A DNA stretch of 64,000 bases from Sulfuritalea sp. (GCA_016710465.1 JADJVS010000015.1:186001-250000), one strand, 5' to 3'. Positions 1-9,057 are shown, numbered from the stretch's first letter. Translations and numbers: made by a program. The notes: a model not told the origin generated them from the letters alone.

Positions 1-28
1 CGAAGCGATCGGACTCAGCTACCCATGA
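1..28 (+). CDS. 3' end of an upstream gene (partial)
   Basis: The first bases read in frame as EAIGLSYP followed by a TGA at 26-28, which overlaps the scpA ATG at 25 in an ATGA arrangement. This suggests the last codons of a co-transcribed upstream gene. The residues resemble the end of tryptophanyl-tRNA synthetase, which often precedes scpA in betaproteobacteria, but eight residues cannot establish identity. Confidence 0.35.
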
Positions 29-894
29 GCGAACTCCGGGCCCTGGACGCACACGTGCCGGCGCCGGGCATCGGCATCGCCGTGTCGCCAGCGCCGACTC
101 TTGATGCGGTCGAGGCGCACCGGCCCAGGGTCTATGGCGAAGTCATGGCGGAAATGCCGCGCGACCTTTACATTCCCCCGGACGCGCTGGAAATCATCCT
201 CGATTCCTTCGAGGGGCCGCTCGACCTGCTGCTCTACCTGATCCGCCGCGCCAACATCAACGTCCTCGACATCCCGATGGCGCCACTGACCGCGCAATAT
301 CTCGTGTATGTCGAGGCGATGCGCAAAGGCAATCTGGAACTGGCCGCCGAGTACCTGCTGATGGCGGCGATGCTGATCGAAATCAAGTCGCGCATGCTGT
401 TGCCACGCCCGCCCAAGGCGGAGAATGGCGAGCCCGAGGATCCGCGCGCGGAGCTGGTGCGGCGCCTGATCGAATACGAACGCATGAAGGCCTCGGCGGC
501 GCGTATCGACGAAATGCCGCAGGTCGGTCGCGATTACGAATGGATCACCGTGTGGATTGCCGACAAGGTCGTCGAGCGCCAGCCCGAGGTGAGCCTGAAC
601 GACCTGCAGATTGCCTGGCTGTCGCTGATGAAGCAGGCGCGCGTGCATCAGCACCACAAGATCCATCGCGAGGAGCTCTCCGTCCGCGAACACATGAGCA
701 TCATCCTGCGCCGCTTGCAGGGTGGGGGCTACGTCGTGTTCGAGCAACTCTTCGATCTCTCGCTGGGCGCGCAAGGACTGGTGGTGAGCTTCCTGGCCTT
801 GCTGGAGCTGGCGCGTGAATCCCTGATCGAACTGACCCAGAACGAGGCCATGGCCCCCATCTACGCAAGGCTGCCCGATGCTTCCGCTCTATAA
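25..894 (+). CDS. scpA: Segregation and condensation protein A
   Basis: ScpA is the kleisin subunit that joins SMC and ScpB into the bacterial condensin-like complex for chromosome compaction and segregation. The 289-residue product has the typical N-terminal signature FEGPLDLLLYLIRRANI (from about residue 62), the AAEYLLMAAMLIEIKSRMLLP helix region, and a C-terminal winged-helix region. The ATG at 25 overlaps the upstream stop. A second in-frame ATG at 145 would remove a 40-residue N-terminal extension that is not family-like and contains a copy of the dispersed repeat (75-99). scpB overlaps its 3' end by 17 bases, so the pair is translationally coupled. Identity is secure; the start is less so. 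Confidence 0.93.
   Translation: MSELRALDAHVPAPGIGIAVSPAPTLDAVEAHRPRVYGEVMAEMPRDLYIPPDALEIILDSFEGPLDLLLYLIRRANINVLDIPMAPLTAQYLVYVEAMRKGNLELAAEYLLMAAMLIEIKSRMLLPRPPKAENGEPEDPRAELVRRLIEYERMKASAARIDEMPQVGRDYEWITVWIADKVVERQPEVSLNDLQIAWLSLMKQARVHQHHKIHREELSVREHMSIILRRLQGGGYVVFEQLFDLSLGAQGLVVSFLALLELARESLIELTQNEAMAPIYARLPDASAL
75..99 (+). repeat. Dispersed short repeat, copy A
   Basis: The sequence has ATCGCCGT, then GTCG, then CCAGCGCCGACT, matching the consensus of a repeat found at least six times in this window. It lies in frame within the N-terminal extension of scpA and encodes IAVSPAPT. Because scpA has a later in-frame ATG at 145, the repeat may be in a tolerated extension or an upstream leader. 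Confidence 0.65.
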
Positions 895-1582
895 ACCCGA
901 AGATTTCAAGCGCGTGCTGGAAACCGCCTTGCTGGTGGCCGGCGATCCCTTGCCCCTGGCCGAACTCAAGAAGCTGTTCGACGAGGAATTCGACGACGAC
1001 ACCTGGCGTTCCCTGCTTGACGACTTGCGCCGCGACTGGGCCGAGCGGGGCGTCGAACTGGTGCAACTGTCCTCGGGCTGGCGCTTCCAGAGCCGGCCGG
1101 AATACCAGTCCTACATCGATCGCCTGAAGAACGAAAAGCCGCCGAAGTATTCGCGCGCGGTGATGGAAACCCTGGCCATCATCGCCTACCGGCAGCCCGT
1201 GACGCGCGGCGACATCGAGGATGTGCGCGGCGTGGCGGTGTCGCCGAATATCCTCAAGACGCTTGAAGGACGAGGCTGGATCGATGCCGTGGGACATCGC
1301 GATGCCCCCGGGCGCCCGGCGCTGTATGCAACGACCCGCAGGTTCCTCGACGACCTTGGCCTGCGCAGCCTGGCCGAGTTGCCGCCACTGACCGAAATTG
1401 AAAGGGTGATCGACCTTGGACAAACCACATTCGCCGAAACCTCCCCGGTCCGGCCGCCGGTCATCGCCAGCAGGGACACCCCAGGAACCGCTGGAGAACC
1501 CTCGCAGCCCGCCGCGGATGGCCAGCTCGACCTCGTCGCCGGCGAAACGCAAGGAAGCGGGCAAGCCGGGCCGCAAGCCTAG
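878..1582 (+). CDS. scpB: Segregation and condensation protein B
   Basis: ScpB is a winged-helix dimer that binds the ScpA kleisin and regulates SMC. The 234-residue protein shows the family core: an N-terminal LETALLVAGDPLPLAEL helix-turn-helix and the conserved YSRAVMETLAIIAYRQPVTRGDIEDVRG segment at about residues 90-117, followed by GRPALYATTRRFLDDLGL. The last 45 or so residues are a low-complexity tail that runs under the start of rluB. The ATG lies inside the scpA end (17-base overlap). The gene is intact and of normal length. Confidence 0.94.
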   Translation: MLPLYKPEDFKRVLETALLVAGDPLPLAELKKLFDEEFDDDTWRSLLDDLRRDWAERGVELVQLSSGWRFQSRPEYQSYIDRLKNEKPPKYSRAVMETLAIIAYRQPVTRGDIEDVRGVAVSPNILKTLEGRGWIDAVGHRDAPGRPALYATTRRFLDDLGLRSLAELPPLTEIERVIDLGQTTFAETSPVRPPVIASRDTPGTAGEPSQPAADGQLDLVAGETQGSGQAGPQA

Positions 1583-2525
1583 TCCTTTCCGGCCTTCCCA
1601 AGCGACATTGCGCGCCGCCGAAGAGGGGCGGCGCGGCAAGGCGGCGGCCGGCACGGGGCCGGGCAAGCGTCCCGGCCCGGTGTTCATCGAGCCGCCGAAA
1701 TTGCACAAGGCGTTGGCCGACGCCGGATTCGGTTCACGCCGCGAACTCGAGGAGTGGATACTCGCTGGCCGTGTCAGCGTCAATGGCGAGCCGGCGCACG
1801 TGGGCCAGCGCGTCGGTCCGGACGACCGGATCCGGGTCAACGGCAAGCTGGTCCAGCTCAAGTTTCAGCAGCGCCTGCCGCGCGTGCTGGTGTATCACAA
1901 GCCCGAGGGCGAAATCGTCTCCCGCGACGATCCGGCGGGTCGCCCAAGTGTTTTTGGCAAGTTGCCCCGGCTGAAAAACGGACGCTGGATTTCGATCGGG
2001 CGGCTGGATTTCAATTCCTGCGGCCTGCTCTTGTTTACCAATGACGGCAGCCTCGCCAACCGCATGATGCATCCGCGCTACGAGATCGAGCGCGAGTACG
2101 CAGTGCGCGTGCTCGGCGTAGCCAGCCCGGAAATGATCGAGCGGCTGCGGCAGGGCGTCGAACTTGAAGATGGCCTGGCGAGCTTCAGCCACATTTCCGA
2201 GGCGGGCGGCGAAGGCGCCAACCATTGGTATCGCGTGGCGCTCGCCGAAGGCCGCAATCGCGAGGTGCGCCGCATGTTCGAGGCGGTCGGTCTGACGGTC
2301 AGTCGTCTGATGCGGGTGCGCTATGGTCCGGTGCATCTGTCGCCCCGGCTGAAGCGCGGGCAATGCCGCGACCTGGAGCCGGCCGAAGTGCAGGCTTTGC
2401 TGAGGTTGCTGCCGCCAGGGCTGAAGACCACTCCCCTGGGCGGGGATGCCGGTGCCGAGCCCGAATCGATCGATGAACTTCCCTTTGGGGAAGAGCGCGA
2501 ACGATTTGATTCGCCAGAGGAATAA
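1416..2525 (+). CDS. rluB: 23S rRNA pseudouridine synthase B
   Basis: RluB isomerises a uridine near the peptidyl-transferase centre of 23S rRNA. After a basic, disordered N-terminal tail of about 90 residues come an S4-type RNA-binding domain (LHKALADAGFGSRRELEEWI) and the RsuA/RluB catalytic domain, where GRLDFNSCGLLLFTNDG carries the catalytic Asp and EGRNREVRRMFEAVGL the family's C-terminal motif. The chosen TTG at 1416 has an AAGGG about ten bases upstream; an ATG at 1518 is possible but lacks a good ribosome site. It overlaps the scpB 3' end, fitting one scpA-scpB-rluB operon. Family sure, start uncertain. Confidence 0.9.
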   Translation: MDKPHSPKPPRSGRRSSPAGTPQEPLENPRSPPRMASSTSSPAKRKEAGKPGRKPSPFRPSQATLRAAEEGRRGKAAAGTGPGKRPGPVFIEPPKLHKALADAGFGSRRELEEWILAGRVSVNGEPAHVGQRVGPDDRIRVNGKLVQLKFQQRLPRVLVYHKPEGEIVSRDDPAGRPSVFGKLPRLKNGRWISIGRLDFNSCGLLLFTNDGSLANRMMHPRYEIEREYAVRVLGVASPEMIERLRQGVELEDGLASFSHISEAGGEGANHWYRVALAEGRNREVRRMFEAVGLTVSRLMRVRYGPVHLSPRLKRGQCRDLEPAEVQALLRLLPPGLKTTPLGGDAGAEPESIDELPFGEERERFDSPEE

Positions 2526-2531
2526 GGCCTC

Positions 2532-2540
2532 TGCTATAAT
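2532..2540 (+). promoter_or_regulatory. Extended -10 promoter of the rimP-nusA-infB operon
   Basis: TGCTATAAT is a perfect extended -10 element (TG at 2532-2533, TATAAT at 2535-2540), placed just after the rluB stop and about 90 bases before rimP. No good -35 is present at standard spacing, as expected for an extended -10 promoter. Confidence 0.6.
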
Positions 2541-2580
2541 CGCCCGGCTTCGGTAGGTGCCGTCCTCGGAAGAGACAAGG

Positions 2581-2600
2581 AATGGGCTTTTCAGCCCATT
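2581..2600 (+). terminator. Leader hairpin upstream of rimP (attenuator-like)
   Basis: AATGGGCT and AGCCCATT form a perfect eight-base-pair stem with a TTTC loop, followed by a T-rich run (TTCTATTT). It lies between the promoter at 2532-2540 and rimP at 2632, so transcripts must read through it. NusA-dependent control of nusA operons is known in other bacteria; a role as attenuator here is inference. Confidence 0.5.
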
Positions 2601-2631
2601 TTCTATTTGTGCGATGTGCTTGTGAGCGTGA

Positions 2632-3096
2632 ATGCAACTGATTGAATTGATTGAGACCACCGTCAAGGGTCTGGGCTACGAACTGGTCGAATTCGAGACC
2701 AGCCCGCGAGCACGGCTGCTGCGCGTCTTCATCGATCGGCCGGAGACGGAAGTCACGCAAAAAAGCAGCATCGGCGTCGATGATTGTGCCTTGGTAAGCA
2801 ACCAGTTGAGTCGCGTATTCACGGTGGAGAACGTCGATTTCGACCGCCTCGAAGTGTCATCGCCGGGACTTGACAGACCGCTGGTGAAAGCGGCGGATTT
2901 TCGCCGTTTCGCTGGTCAGGAAGTGCAGTTGAAGTTGCGCGTGCCCTTGGGCAACCAGCGCAATTTCAGTGGCGTACTCGAAGGATTGGAAGACGCGGAT
3001 GGAACGGAAAGCGTTCGTCTGCGGGTAGATGAAATACAGCACCGCTTCGCCCTTGACAACATCGATCGGGCGCGCCTGGTGCCGAAGTTCCGATAA
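2632..3096 (+). CDS. rimP: Ribosome maturation factor RimP
   Basis: RimP assists maturation of the 30S subunit. The 154-residue protein has the N-terminal domain with GLGYELVEFE and RLLRVFIDRPE, the segment SIGVDDCALVSNQLSRVFTVE, and the diagnostic VSSPGLDRPLVKAADFRRFAGQEVQLKL, ending in an Sm-like C-terminal domain. It is the first gene of the rimP-nusA-infB-rbfA-truB operon, with nusA starting 16 bases after its stop. Length is normal for the family. Confidence 0.95.
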   Translation: MQLIELIETTVKGLGYELVEFETSPRARLLRVFIDRPETEVTQKSSIGVDDCALVSNQLSRVFTVENVDFDRLEVSSPGLDRPLVKAADFRRFAGQEVQLKLRVPLGNQRNFSGVLEGLEDADGTESVRLRVDEIQHRFALDNIDRARLVPKFR

Positions 3097-3112
3097 ATGC
3101 TGGAGACCTCAA

Positions 3113-4591
3113 ATGAGCCGTGATTTGCTATTGCTGGTTGATGCGCTGGCCCGCGAGAAGAATGTTCCGCGGGACATCGTGTTTGGCGCCCTGGAGATGG
3201 CCCTGGCGTCGGCGACGAAGAAGCGCACCAACGAAGAGGCCGACATCCGCGTGGATATCGACCGCGACACCGGCGAGTACGAATCCTTTCGGCGCTGGCT
3301 GGTGGTGGCAGACGACCAGATCGAGAATCCGGAGCAGCAGATCGGGATCACGGCCGCGCAGCAGCAGATCGCCGACATCGCGCTGGAGGATTTCATCGAG
3401 GAAGGCATCGAGCCGGTCGATTTCGGGCGCATCGGCGCACAGGCGGCCAAGCAGGTCATCCTGCAAAAGATACGCGATGCCGAGCGCGAGCAACTGCTCA
3501 ACGATTTTCTTGATCGCAAGGAATTCCTCGTCAGCGGCACCGTCAAGCGCATGGAACGCGGCAGCGCGATCATCGAGGCGGGCCGCATCGAAGCCTTGTT
3601 GCCGCGCGACCAGATGATCCCGAAGGAAAACCTGCGTCCCGGCGACCGCGTGCGGGCCTGGCTGATGAAGGTCGATCGCCAGGCGCGGGGACCGCAATTG
3701 ATTCTGTCGCGCACGGCGCCCGAGTTCATCATGAAGCTGTTCGAGCTCGAAGTCCCCGAAATCGAGGATGGACTGCTGGAGATCAAGGCGGCCGCACGCG
3801 ACTCCGGGATGCGCGCCAAGATCGCGGTCAAATCAAACGATCCTCGCGTCGATCCGATTGGTACCTGCGTCGGCATGCGCGGTTCGCGCGTTACGGCGGT
3901 GACCAATGAGCTGTCCGGCGAGCGGGTGGATATCATTCTCTGGTCGGCGGACCCGGCGCAGTTCGTCATCGGCGCCCTGGCACCGGCGGAAGTGCAGAGC
4001 ATCCTGGTTGACGAGGAAAAGCACGCAATGGACGTGGTGGTTGACGAGGACAACCTGGCAATCGCGATCGGGCGCGGTGGGCAGAATGTGCGTCTGGCTT
4101 CCGAACTCACCGGTTGGACCATCAACCTGATGACCGTCGAGGAATCGGAAAAGCGTTCCGAATCCGAGCACGGCGCGATTCGCGGCCTGTTCATGGAAAA
4201 GCTCGATGTCGATGAGGAAGTCGCCAACATCCTGATCGAGGAAGGCTTCTCCACGCTTGAGGAAGTGGCCTACGTGCCGCTGGCCGAGATGCTGGAGATC
4301 GAGTCCTTTGACGAGGCGACGGTGAACGAACTGCGCGAGCGCGCCCGTAACGTGCTTCTGACCGAGGCTATTGTCGATGAAGAGCAATTGGAGAAAGTCG
4401 CCGACGACATGCTGGCACTGGAAGGCATGGACAAGGCATTGGCGGCCAAGCTTGCGAAGAATGGCGTTACCGATCGCGAATCGCTAGCCGATCTGGCGAC
4501 CGATGAACTGGTGGAAATGACCGGTATCGATACCGAGCGAGCGACGGCGTTGATTACCGTTGCCCGCGCGCACTGGTTTGCGGAAGAGTGA
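3113..4591 (+). CDS. nusA: Transcription termination/antitermination factor NusA
   Basis: NusA binds RNA polymerase and modulates pausing, termination and antitermination. The 492-residue protein has the N-terminal polymerase-binding domain, an S1 domain (LVSGTVKRMERGSAIIEAGR), two KH domains (GTCVGMRGSRVTAVTNELSGE and AIAIGRGGQNVRLASELTGW) and two C-terminal helix-hairpin-helix acidic repeats, matching proteobacterial NusA. The ATG at 3113 was chosen because it gives the canonical SRDLLLLVDAL N-terminus. Intact. Confidence 0.96.
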   Translation: MSRDLLLLVDALAREKNVPRDIVFGALEMALASATKKRTNEEADIRVDIDRDTGEYESFRRWLVVADDQIENPEQQIGITAAQQQIADIALEDFIEEGIEPVDFGRIGAQAAKQVILQKIRDAEREQLLNDFLDRKEFLVSGTVKRMERGSAIIEAGRIEALLPRDQMIPKENLRPGDRVRAWLMKVDRQARGPQLILSRTAPEFIMKLFELEVPEIEDGLLEIKAAARDSGMRAKIAVKSNDPRVDPIGTCVGMRGSRVTAVTNELSGERVDIILWSADPAQFVIGALAPAEVQSILVDEEKHAMDVVVDEDNLAIAIGRGGQNVRLASELTGWTINLMTVEESEKRSESEHGAIRGLFMEKLDVDEEVANILIEEGFSTLEEVAYVPLAEMLEIESFDEATVNELRERARNVLLTEAIVDEEQLEKVADDMLALEGMDKALAAKLAKNGVTDRESLADLATDELVEMTGIDTERATALITVARAHWFAEE

Positions 4592-4601
4592 GAGGTCCGG
4601 C

Positions 4602-7262
4602 ATGGCAATGATGACAGTTTCCCAATTCGCCACCGAGCTGAAAATGCCGGCGCCGGCCTTGCTCGAACAACTGGCGAAGGCCGGTGTCAGCAAGCAGGCA
4701 TCCAATGACACACTGTCCGAACAGGACAAGACGCGTCTGCTCGATTACCTGCGCAAGTCGCATGGTGATACGGCACCGAAAGCCAAGATCACGCTGACTC
4801 GCAAGCAGACCAGCGAAATACGGGCGTCGGATTCCACCGGCAAGGCACGCACCATTCAGGTCGAAGTTCGCAAAAAGCGTACCTTCGTCAAGCGCGATGC
4901 GGCCGAACTGGCGGCTGAAGCCGCCGAGCAAGCCGGTCAGGTTGTTGCCGAGGCACCTGCTCCCGCGCCGGAGCCTGTTGTCGAGCCGACTGTCGTTCCC
5001 GAAATCAAGGTCGAAACCCTTACTCAGCCCGTCGAGGTAGTGCCGCCACCGGAGCCCGAGGCCGCGCCGGCGGCGCCTAAATCGATCCTCGATCCGGCCC
5101 AGCTCGCGCTGCGTGACGCCGAGGCCAAGCGCCAGGGCAAGCTCTCCGCGATCCAGGCTGCGGAGTTCAAGGAAAAAGCCGAGCGCGAGGCACGTGCCCG
5201 CGCTGAAGCCGAAGCCCGCCTGGCCGAACAACAGGCGCAGCTCGCGGCCGCCGAGGCGAAGAAGGCAAGTGAAGCGGCCGCTGGTGTGTCGGGAACCATC
5301 CACAAGCCGGCGAGCAAGCCCGAAGACAGCAAGGCGAAGACAGCGAAGAAGGATGCCTGGAAGGAAGATGCCGCGAAGAAGCGCGCCATCAAGACCCGCG
5401 GCGATGCCGGAACCTCCGGATGGCGCGGTTCCAAGGGCGGCGGGCGTCACGGGCGTCATGGCCACGCCGAAGAGGCGGCCCCGGCGGCCCCGGTCGAAGC
5501 CATCGTGCGCGAAGTGCATGTACCAGAGACGATTTCCGTCGCCGACCTGGCCCACAAGATGACGGTCAAGGCCACGGAAGTCATCAAGACTTTGATGAAG
5601 ATGGGGTCCATGGTCACCATCAACCAGGTGCTCGACCAGGAAACGGCGATGATCCTCGTTGAGGAGATGGGGCACAAGGCTTTTGCCGCCAAACTTGACG
5701 ATCCGGACGCCTTCCTTGCCGACGAGGCAGTGCATAAGGATTTCGAGCAGTTGCCGCGGGCGCCGGTGGTTACGGTCATGGGCCACGTCGATCATGGCAA
5801 GACCTCACTGCTCGATTACATCCGCAAGAGCCGGGTAGCGCACGGTGAAGCTGGCGGCATCACCCAGCACATCGGCGCCTACCACGTCGAAACGCCGCGC
5901 GGCATGATCACCTTTCTCGACACACCCGGCCACGAGGCCTTTACGGCGATGCGCGCGCGCGGCGCCAAGGCGACCGACATCGTGATCCTGGTCGTGGCCG
6001 CCGATGACGGCGTAATGCCGCAGACGCGCGAAGCGATTCATCATGCCAAGGCCGCTGAAGTTCCGCTGGTCGTGGCGGTGACCAAGATCGACAAGCCCGA
6101 GGCCAATCTCGATCGCGTCAAGCAGGAATTGGTTGCCGAAGGCGTTGTGCCCGAAGAATACGGTGGTGAATCGCCGTTCGTAGGTGTTTCCGCCAAGACT
6201 GGCCAAGGTATTGACGAACTGCTCGAGCAGGTACTGTTGCAGGCTGAGGTTCTGGAACTCACGGCTCCCGCCGATTCCCCGGCAAAAGGCCTGGTGATCG
6301 AGGCCCGGCTGGACAAGGGTCGTGGTCCGGTGGCGACCATCCTCGTTCTGTCGGGCACCATGAAACGTGGTGACGTGCTGCTGGCTGGGGCGGTGTTCGG
6401 GCGAGTGCGCGCGATGAACGATGAGAACGGCGAGTCGGTCGATTCCGCCGGGCCCTCGATCCCGGTGGAGATACAGGGACTGACGGACGTTCCCGCCGCC
6501 GGCGACGAGGCCATGGTGATCCTCGACGAGCGCAAGGCACGTGAAATCGCGCTGTTCCGTCAGGGAAAGTTCCGCGATGTCAAACTGGCCAAGCAGCAGG
6601 CGGCCAAGCTCGAGAACATGTTCGAGCAGATGACGGAAGGCGAAGTGCGGACCCTGCCGTTGGTGATCAAGGCCGACGTGCAAGGTTCACAGGAAGCCCT
6701 GGTGCAGTCGCTCAACAAGCTCTCCACCGACGAAGTCAAGGTCACCGTGGTGCATGCCGGTGTTGGCGGCATCAGCGAGTCCGACATCAACCTGGCCGCG
6801 GCGTCCAAGGCCGTGGTCATCGGCTTCAATACCCGTGCCGACGTCGGCGCGCGCAAGGCGGCGGAAAGCCTGGGCGTCGATATTCGTTACTACAACATCA
6901 TTTATGCGGTGGTCGACGAGGTCAAGGCGGCGTTGTCGGGCATGCTGGCGCCGGAAAAGCGCGAGGTCATCATCGGCATGGTCGACATCCGCCAGGTCTT
7001 CCGTATTTCCAAGGTTGGCGCCGTTGCCGGTTGCATGGTCTTGTCGGGCGTGGTGCGGCGCAACGCCGCCGTTCGCCTGCTGCGCAGCAACACCGTGATC
7101 CATACTGGCGAGTTGGAATCGCTGAAGCGCTTCAAGGACGATGTCCGCGAGGTGAAGGAAGGCTTCGAATGCGGCCTCAGTCTGAAGAACTTCAACGATG
7201 TCAATGAAGGCGATCAACTCGAGATTTTCGAGATCCAGGAAATCGCCCGCACGCTGAACTGA
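4602..7262 (+). CDS. infB: Translation initiation factor IF-2
   Basis: IF-2 is the GTPase that brings initiator fMet-tRNA to the ribosome. The 886-residue protein starts with the IF2_N module (TVSQFATELKMPAPALLEQLAKAGV), has a long charged Ala/Glu/Lys-rich linker, a second IF2_N module (ISVADLAHKMTVKATEVIKTL), then the G domain with GHVDHGKTS (G1, about residue 394), DTPGHEA (G3) and TKID (G4), and the C-terminal fMet-tRNA-binding part. ATG 4602 follows a GAGAGG ribosome site. It lies 10 bases after nusA. Confidence 0.96.
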   Translation: MAMMTVSQFATELKMPAPALLEQLAKAGVSKQASNDTLSEQDKTRLLDYLRKSHGDTAPKAKITLTRKQTSEIRASDSTGKARTIQVEVRKKRTFVKRDAAELAAEAAEQAGQVVAEAPAPAPEPVVEPTVVPEIKVETLTQPVEVVPPPEPEAAPAAPKSILDPAQLALRDAEAKRQGKLSAIQAAEFKEKAEREARARAEAEARLAEQQAQLAAAEAKKASEAAAGVSGTIHKPASKPEDSKAKTAKKDAWKEDAAKKRAIKTRGDAGTSGWRGSKGGGRHGRHGHAEEAAPAAPVEAIVREVHVPETISVADLAHKMTVKATEVIKTLMKMGSMVTINQVLDQETAMILVEEMGHKAFAAKLDDPDAFLADEAVHKDFEQLPRAPVVTVMGHVDHGKTSLLDYIRKSRVAHGEAGGITQHIGAYHVETPRGMITFLDTPGHEAFTAMRARGAKATDIVILVVAADDGVMPQTREAIHHAKAAEVPLVVAVTKIDKPEANLDRVKQELVAEGVVPEEYGGESPFVGVSAKTGQGIDELLEQVLLQAEVLELTAPADSPAKGLVIEARLDKGRGPVATILVLSGTMKRGDVLLAGAVFGRVRAMNDENGESVDSAGPSIPVEIQGLTDVPAAGDEAMVILDERKAREIALFRQGKFRDVKLAKQQAAKLENMFEQMTEGEVRTLPLVIKADVQGSQEALVQSLNKLSTDEVKVTVVHAGVGGISESDINLAAASKAVVIGFNTRADVGARKAAESLGVDIRYYNIIYAVVDEVKAALSGMLAPEKREVIIGMVDIRQVFRISKVGAVAGCMVLSGVVRRNAAVRLLRSNTVIHTGELESLKRFKDDVREVKEGFECGLSLKNFNDVNEGDQLEIFEIQEIARTLN

Positions 7263-7270
7263 AGGACGCC

Positions 7271-7672
7271 ATGGCGGCCAAGCGCGGTTCCGGTCACGGT
7301 TTTTCGCGCTCCGATCGCGTTGCGGAACAGATTCGCCGCGAACTGGCGGACCTGTTGCGCTTCCACCTGAAGGATCAGCGCATCGCGGCCAAGATGGGCC
7401 TCGTCACCGTTTCCTCGGTAGAGGTGACGCCGGACTATGCACACGCAAAGGTGTTCTACACCTCGCTTGCCGACTCCGCGGCCAATCCGGCGATCGCCGA
7501 CGGGTTGGCGCGTTCGGCTAGCTTCCTGCGGCGCGAACTTGGTAAACGAGTGCGAATTCATCATGTGCCGGAGCTGCATTTCGTCTTCGACCCCTCGGTT
7601 CAGGAGGGAGCACGCCTTTCGCAATTGATCGACGCCGCCGTCGAGTCCGATCAGAAGCATTACGACGCGTGA
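7271..7672 (+). CDS. rbfA: 30S ribosome-binding factor A
   Basis: RbfA is a KH-fold cold-shock factor for late 16S rRNA maturation. The 133-residue protein contains RVAEQIRRELADLLRF, VSSVEVTPDYAHAKVFYTSL and the C-terminal RVRIHHVPELHFVFDPSVQEGARLSQLI, all family hallmarks. It starts 8 bases after infB and overlaps truB by four bases (GTGA), so the operon is tightly coupled. Confidence 0.95.
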   Translation: MAAKRGSGHGFSRSDRVAEQIRRELADLLRFHLKDQRIAAKMGLVTVSSVEVTPDYAHAKVFYTSLADSAANPAIADGLARSASFLRRELGKRVRIHHVPELHFVFDPSVQEGARLSQLIDAAVESDQKHYDA

Positions 7673-8631
7673 GCCGGAACTCTCCTGCGGTTGCGCGACC
7701 GCCGCGCCGCCGTCTCGACGGTGTATTGCTGCTAGACAAGGGCCTCGGCATTTCGTCCAATCATGCGCTGCAGGCCGCCCGTCGTCTGTTTCGTGCCGAA
7801 AAGGCCGGGCACACGGGAACCCTCGATCCATTGGCGACGGGTTTGCTGCCGCTGTGTTTCGGTGAGGCCACCAAGTTCTCCGGCGAGTTGCTGGACGCGG
7901 ACAAGGAGTATCTGGCCACGGTGCAACTGGGTGTCACGACCGATACGGCCGATGCCGAGGGAAAGGTACTTGAAACGCGCCCCGTGTCCGTATCGCGTGA
8001 GCAAGTTGTGGATGTATTGAAAGACTTCCTCGGTGAAATCGAGCAGATTCCGCCGATGTACTCCGCACTCAAGCGTGACGGAAAGCCGCTCTACGAATAT
8101 GCACGGTCCGGAATTGACGTCGAACGCAAGGCAAGGCGTGTGGTCATCCATTCGCTGGTACCGACGCACCCTGATGATGCCCTTGATACTTGCCGTTTCT
8201 CGTTTTCCGTACGTTGCAGCAAGGGTACCTACGTGCGAACCTTGGCGGCCGATATCGGCGAACGCCTGGGCTGTGGCGCTCATCTGGCGGCGCTTCGTCG
8301 AACCGCGATCGGCCCGCTCGCCGTGAGTCAGGCGCATACGCTGGCGGCACTGGAGTTGCTTGAGGCGGATGCGCGGGACGAGCGGCTGCAGCCTGTCGAT
8401 TTTCTGCTGGCTGACCTGGATGCGGCCAGACTGCAAGCAAATGTCGCCGCCCGCTTGTGCCAGGGGCAGTCCGTGGACTGGTCTGGGACGGCGGGACGGC
8501 GAATCCGCGCCTATGACGACCAGGGCCGCTTTCTCGGGCTTTGCCGTCAGACAGGCGATGATCGGCTCATGCCGGTGCGGCTGCTTGCGGGAGCACAAAC
8601 GAAGGTCTCAAGGAATGTCTCAATGTCTTGA
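7669..8631 (+). CDS. truB: tRNA pseudouridine-55 synthase
   Basis: TruB makes pseudouridine 55 in the T-loop of tRNAs. The 320-residue protein shows LDGVLLLDKGLGISSNHALQ and GHTGTLDPLATGLLPLCFGEATKF, whose Asp is the catalytic residue, then IPPMYSALKRDGKPLYEYAR and RCSKGTYVRTLAADIGERLGCGAHLAALRRTAIG. The GTG start lies inside the rbfA stop. It is the last gene of the operon; rpsO has its own promoter overlapping the truB 3' end. Confidence 0.95.
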   Translation: MSRNSPAVARPPRRRLDGVLLLDKGLGISSNHALQAARRLFRAEKAGHTGTLDPLATGLLPLCFGEATKFSGELLDADKEYLATVQLGVTTDTADAEGKVLETRPVSVSREQVVDVLKDFLGEIEQIPPMYSALKRDGKPLYEYARSGIDVERKARRVVIHSLVPTHPDDALDTCRFSFSVRCSKGTYVRTLAADIGERLGCGAHLAALRRTAIGPLAVSQAHTLAALELLEADARDERLQPVDFLLADLDAARLQANVAARLCQGQSVDWSGTAGRRIRAYDDQGRFLGLCRQTGDDRLMPVRLLAGAQTKVSRNVSMS

Positions 8632-8657
8632 TCACCGGGACATCAAACCGCTATAAT
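8628..8657 (+). promoter_or_regulatory. Sigma-70 promoter of rpsO
   Basis: TTGATC (8628-8633) and a perfect TATAAT (8652-8657) are separated by 18 bases and lie just upstream of rpsO; the -35 element overlaps the last codons of truB. Confidence 0.75.
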
Positions 8658-8706
8658 TCCCAGTTCTCCAAGAGACCAATACAACAGGATCAGCAAGGAA
8701 ACCACA

Positions 8707-8976
8707 ATGGCAATTTCCACCACCGACAAGGCCGGCATCGTCGCCAGTTATCAGCGTGCCCAGGGCGATACCGGATCGCCGGAAGTTCAGGTCGCGCTAC
8801 TGACCGCGCGCATCAACGACCTTACCGATCATTTCAAGGCCCACACCAAGGATCATCACTCGCGTCGCGGCCTGCTCAAGATGGTCAGCCAGCGTCGCAA
8901 GATGCTGGACTACCTGAAGCGCAAGAATGCCGACAGCTATCGTTCGCTGATCGAGCGTCTCGGTCTGCGCAAGTAA
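8707..8976 (+). CDS. rpsO: 30S ribosomal protein S15
   Basis: S15 binds the central domain of 16S rRNA. The 89-residue protein has the family-specific GDTGSPEVQVALLTARIN, LTDHFKAHTKDHHSRRGLL and RRKMLDYLKRKN segments, at exactly the usual length. It is preceded by AAGGAA and its own promoter, and followed by a strong hairpin and pnp, the classical rpsO-pnp pair. Confidence 0.97.
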   Translation: MAISTTDKAGIVASYQRAQGDTGSPEVQVALLTARINDLTDHFKAHTKDHHSRRGLLKMVSQRRKMLDYLKRKNADSYRSLIERLGLRK

Positions 8977-9057
8977 TACGTACCAACAAGCGCCGGTATG
9001 GGTTATCCCAATCGCGCGATGCGCTCTGCGCCTGATACAGCGCGGGCTTGCTGAACA

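Noticed and set aside
4554..5795. Long minus-strand open frame (about 413 codons) across infB
   Set aside because: It runs antisense to the clear IF-2 gene; such frames are common in GC-rich DNA and its translation has no family features.
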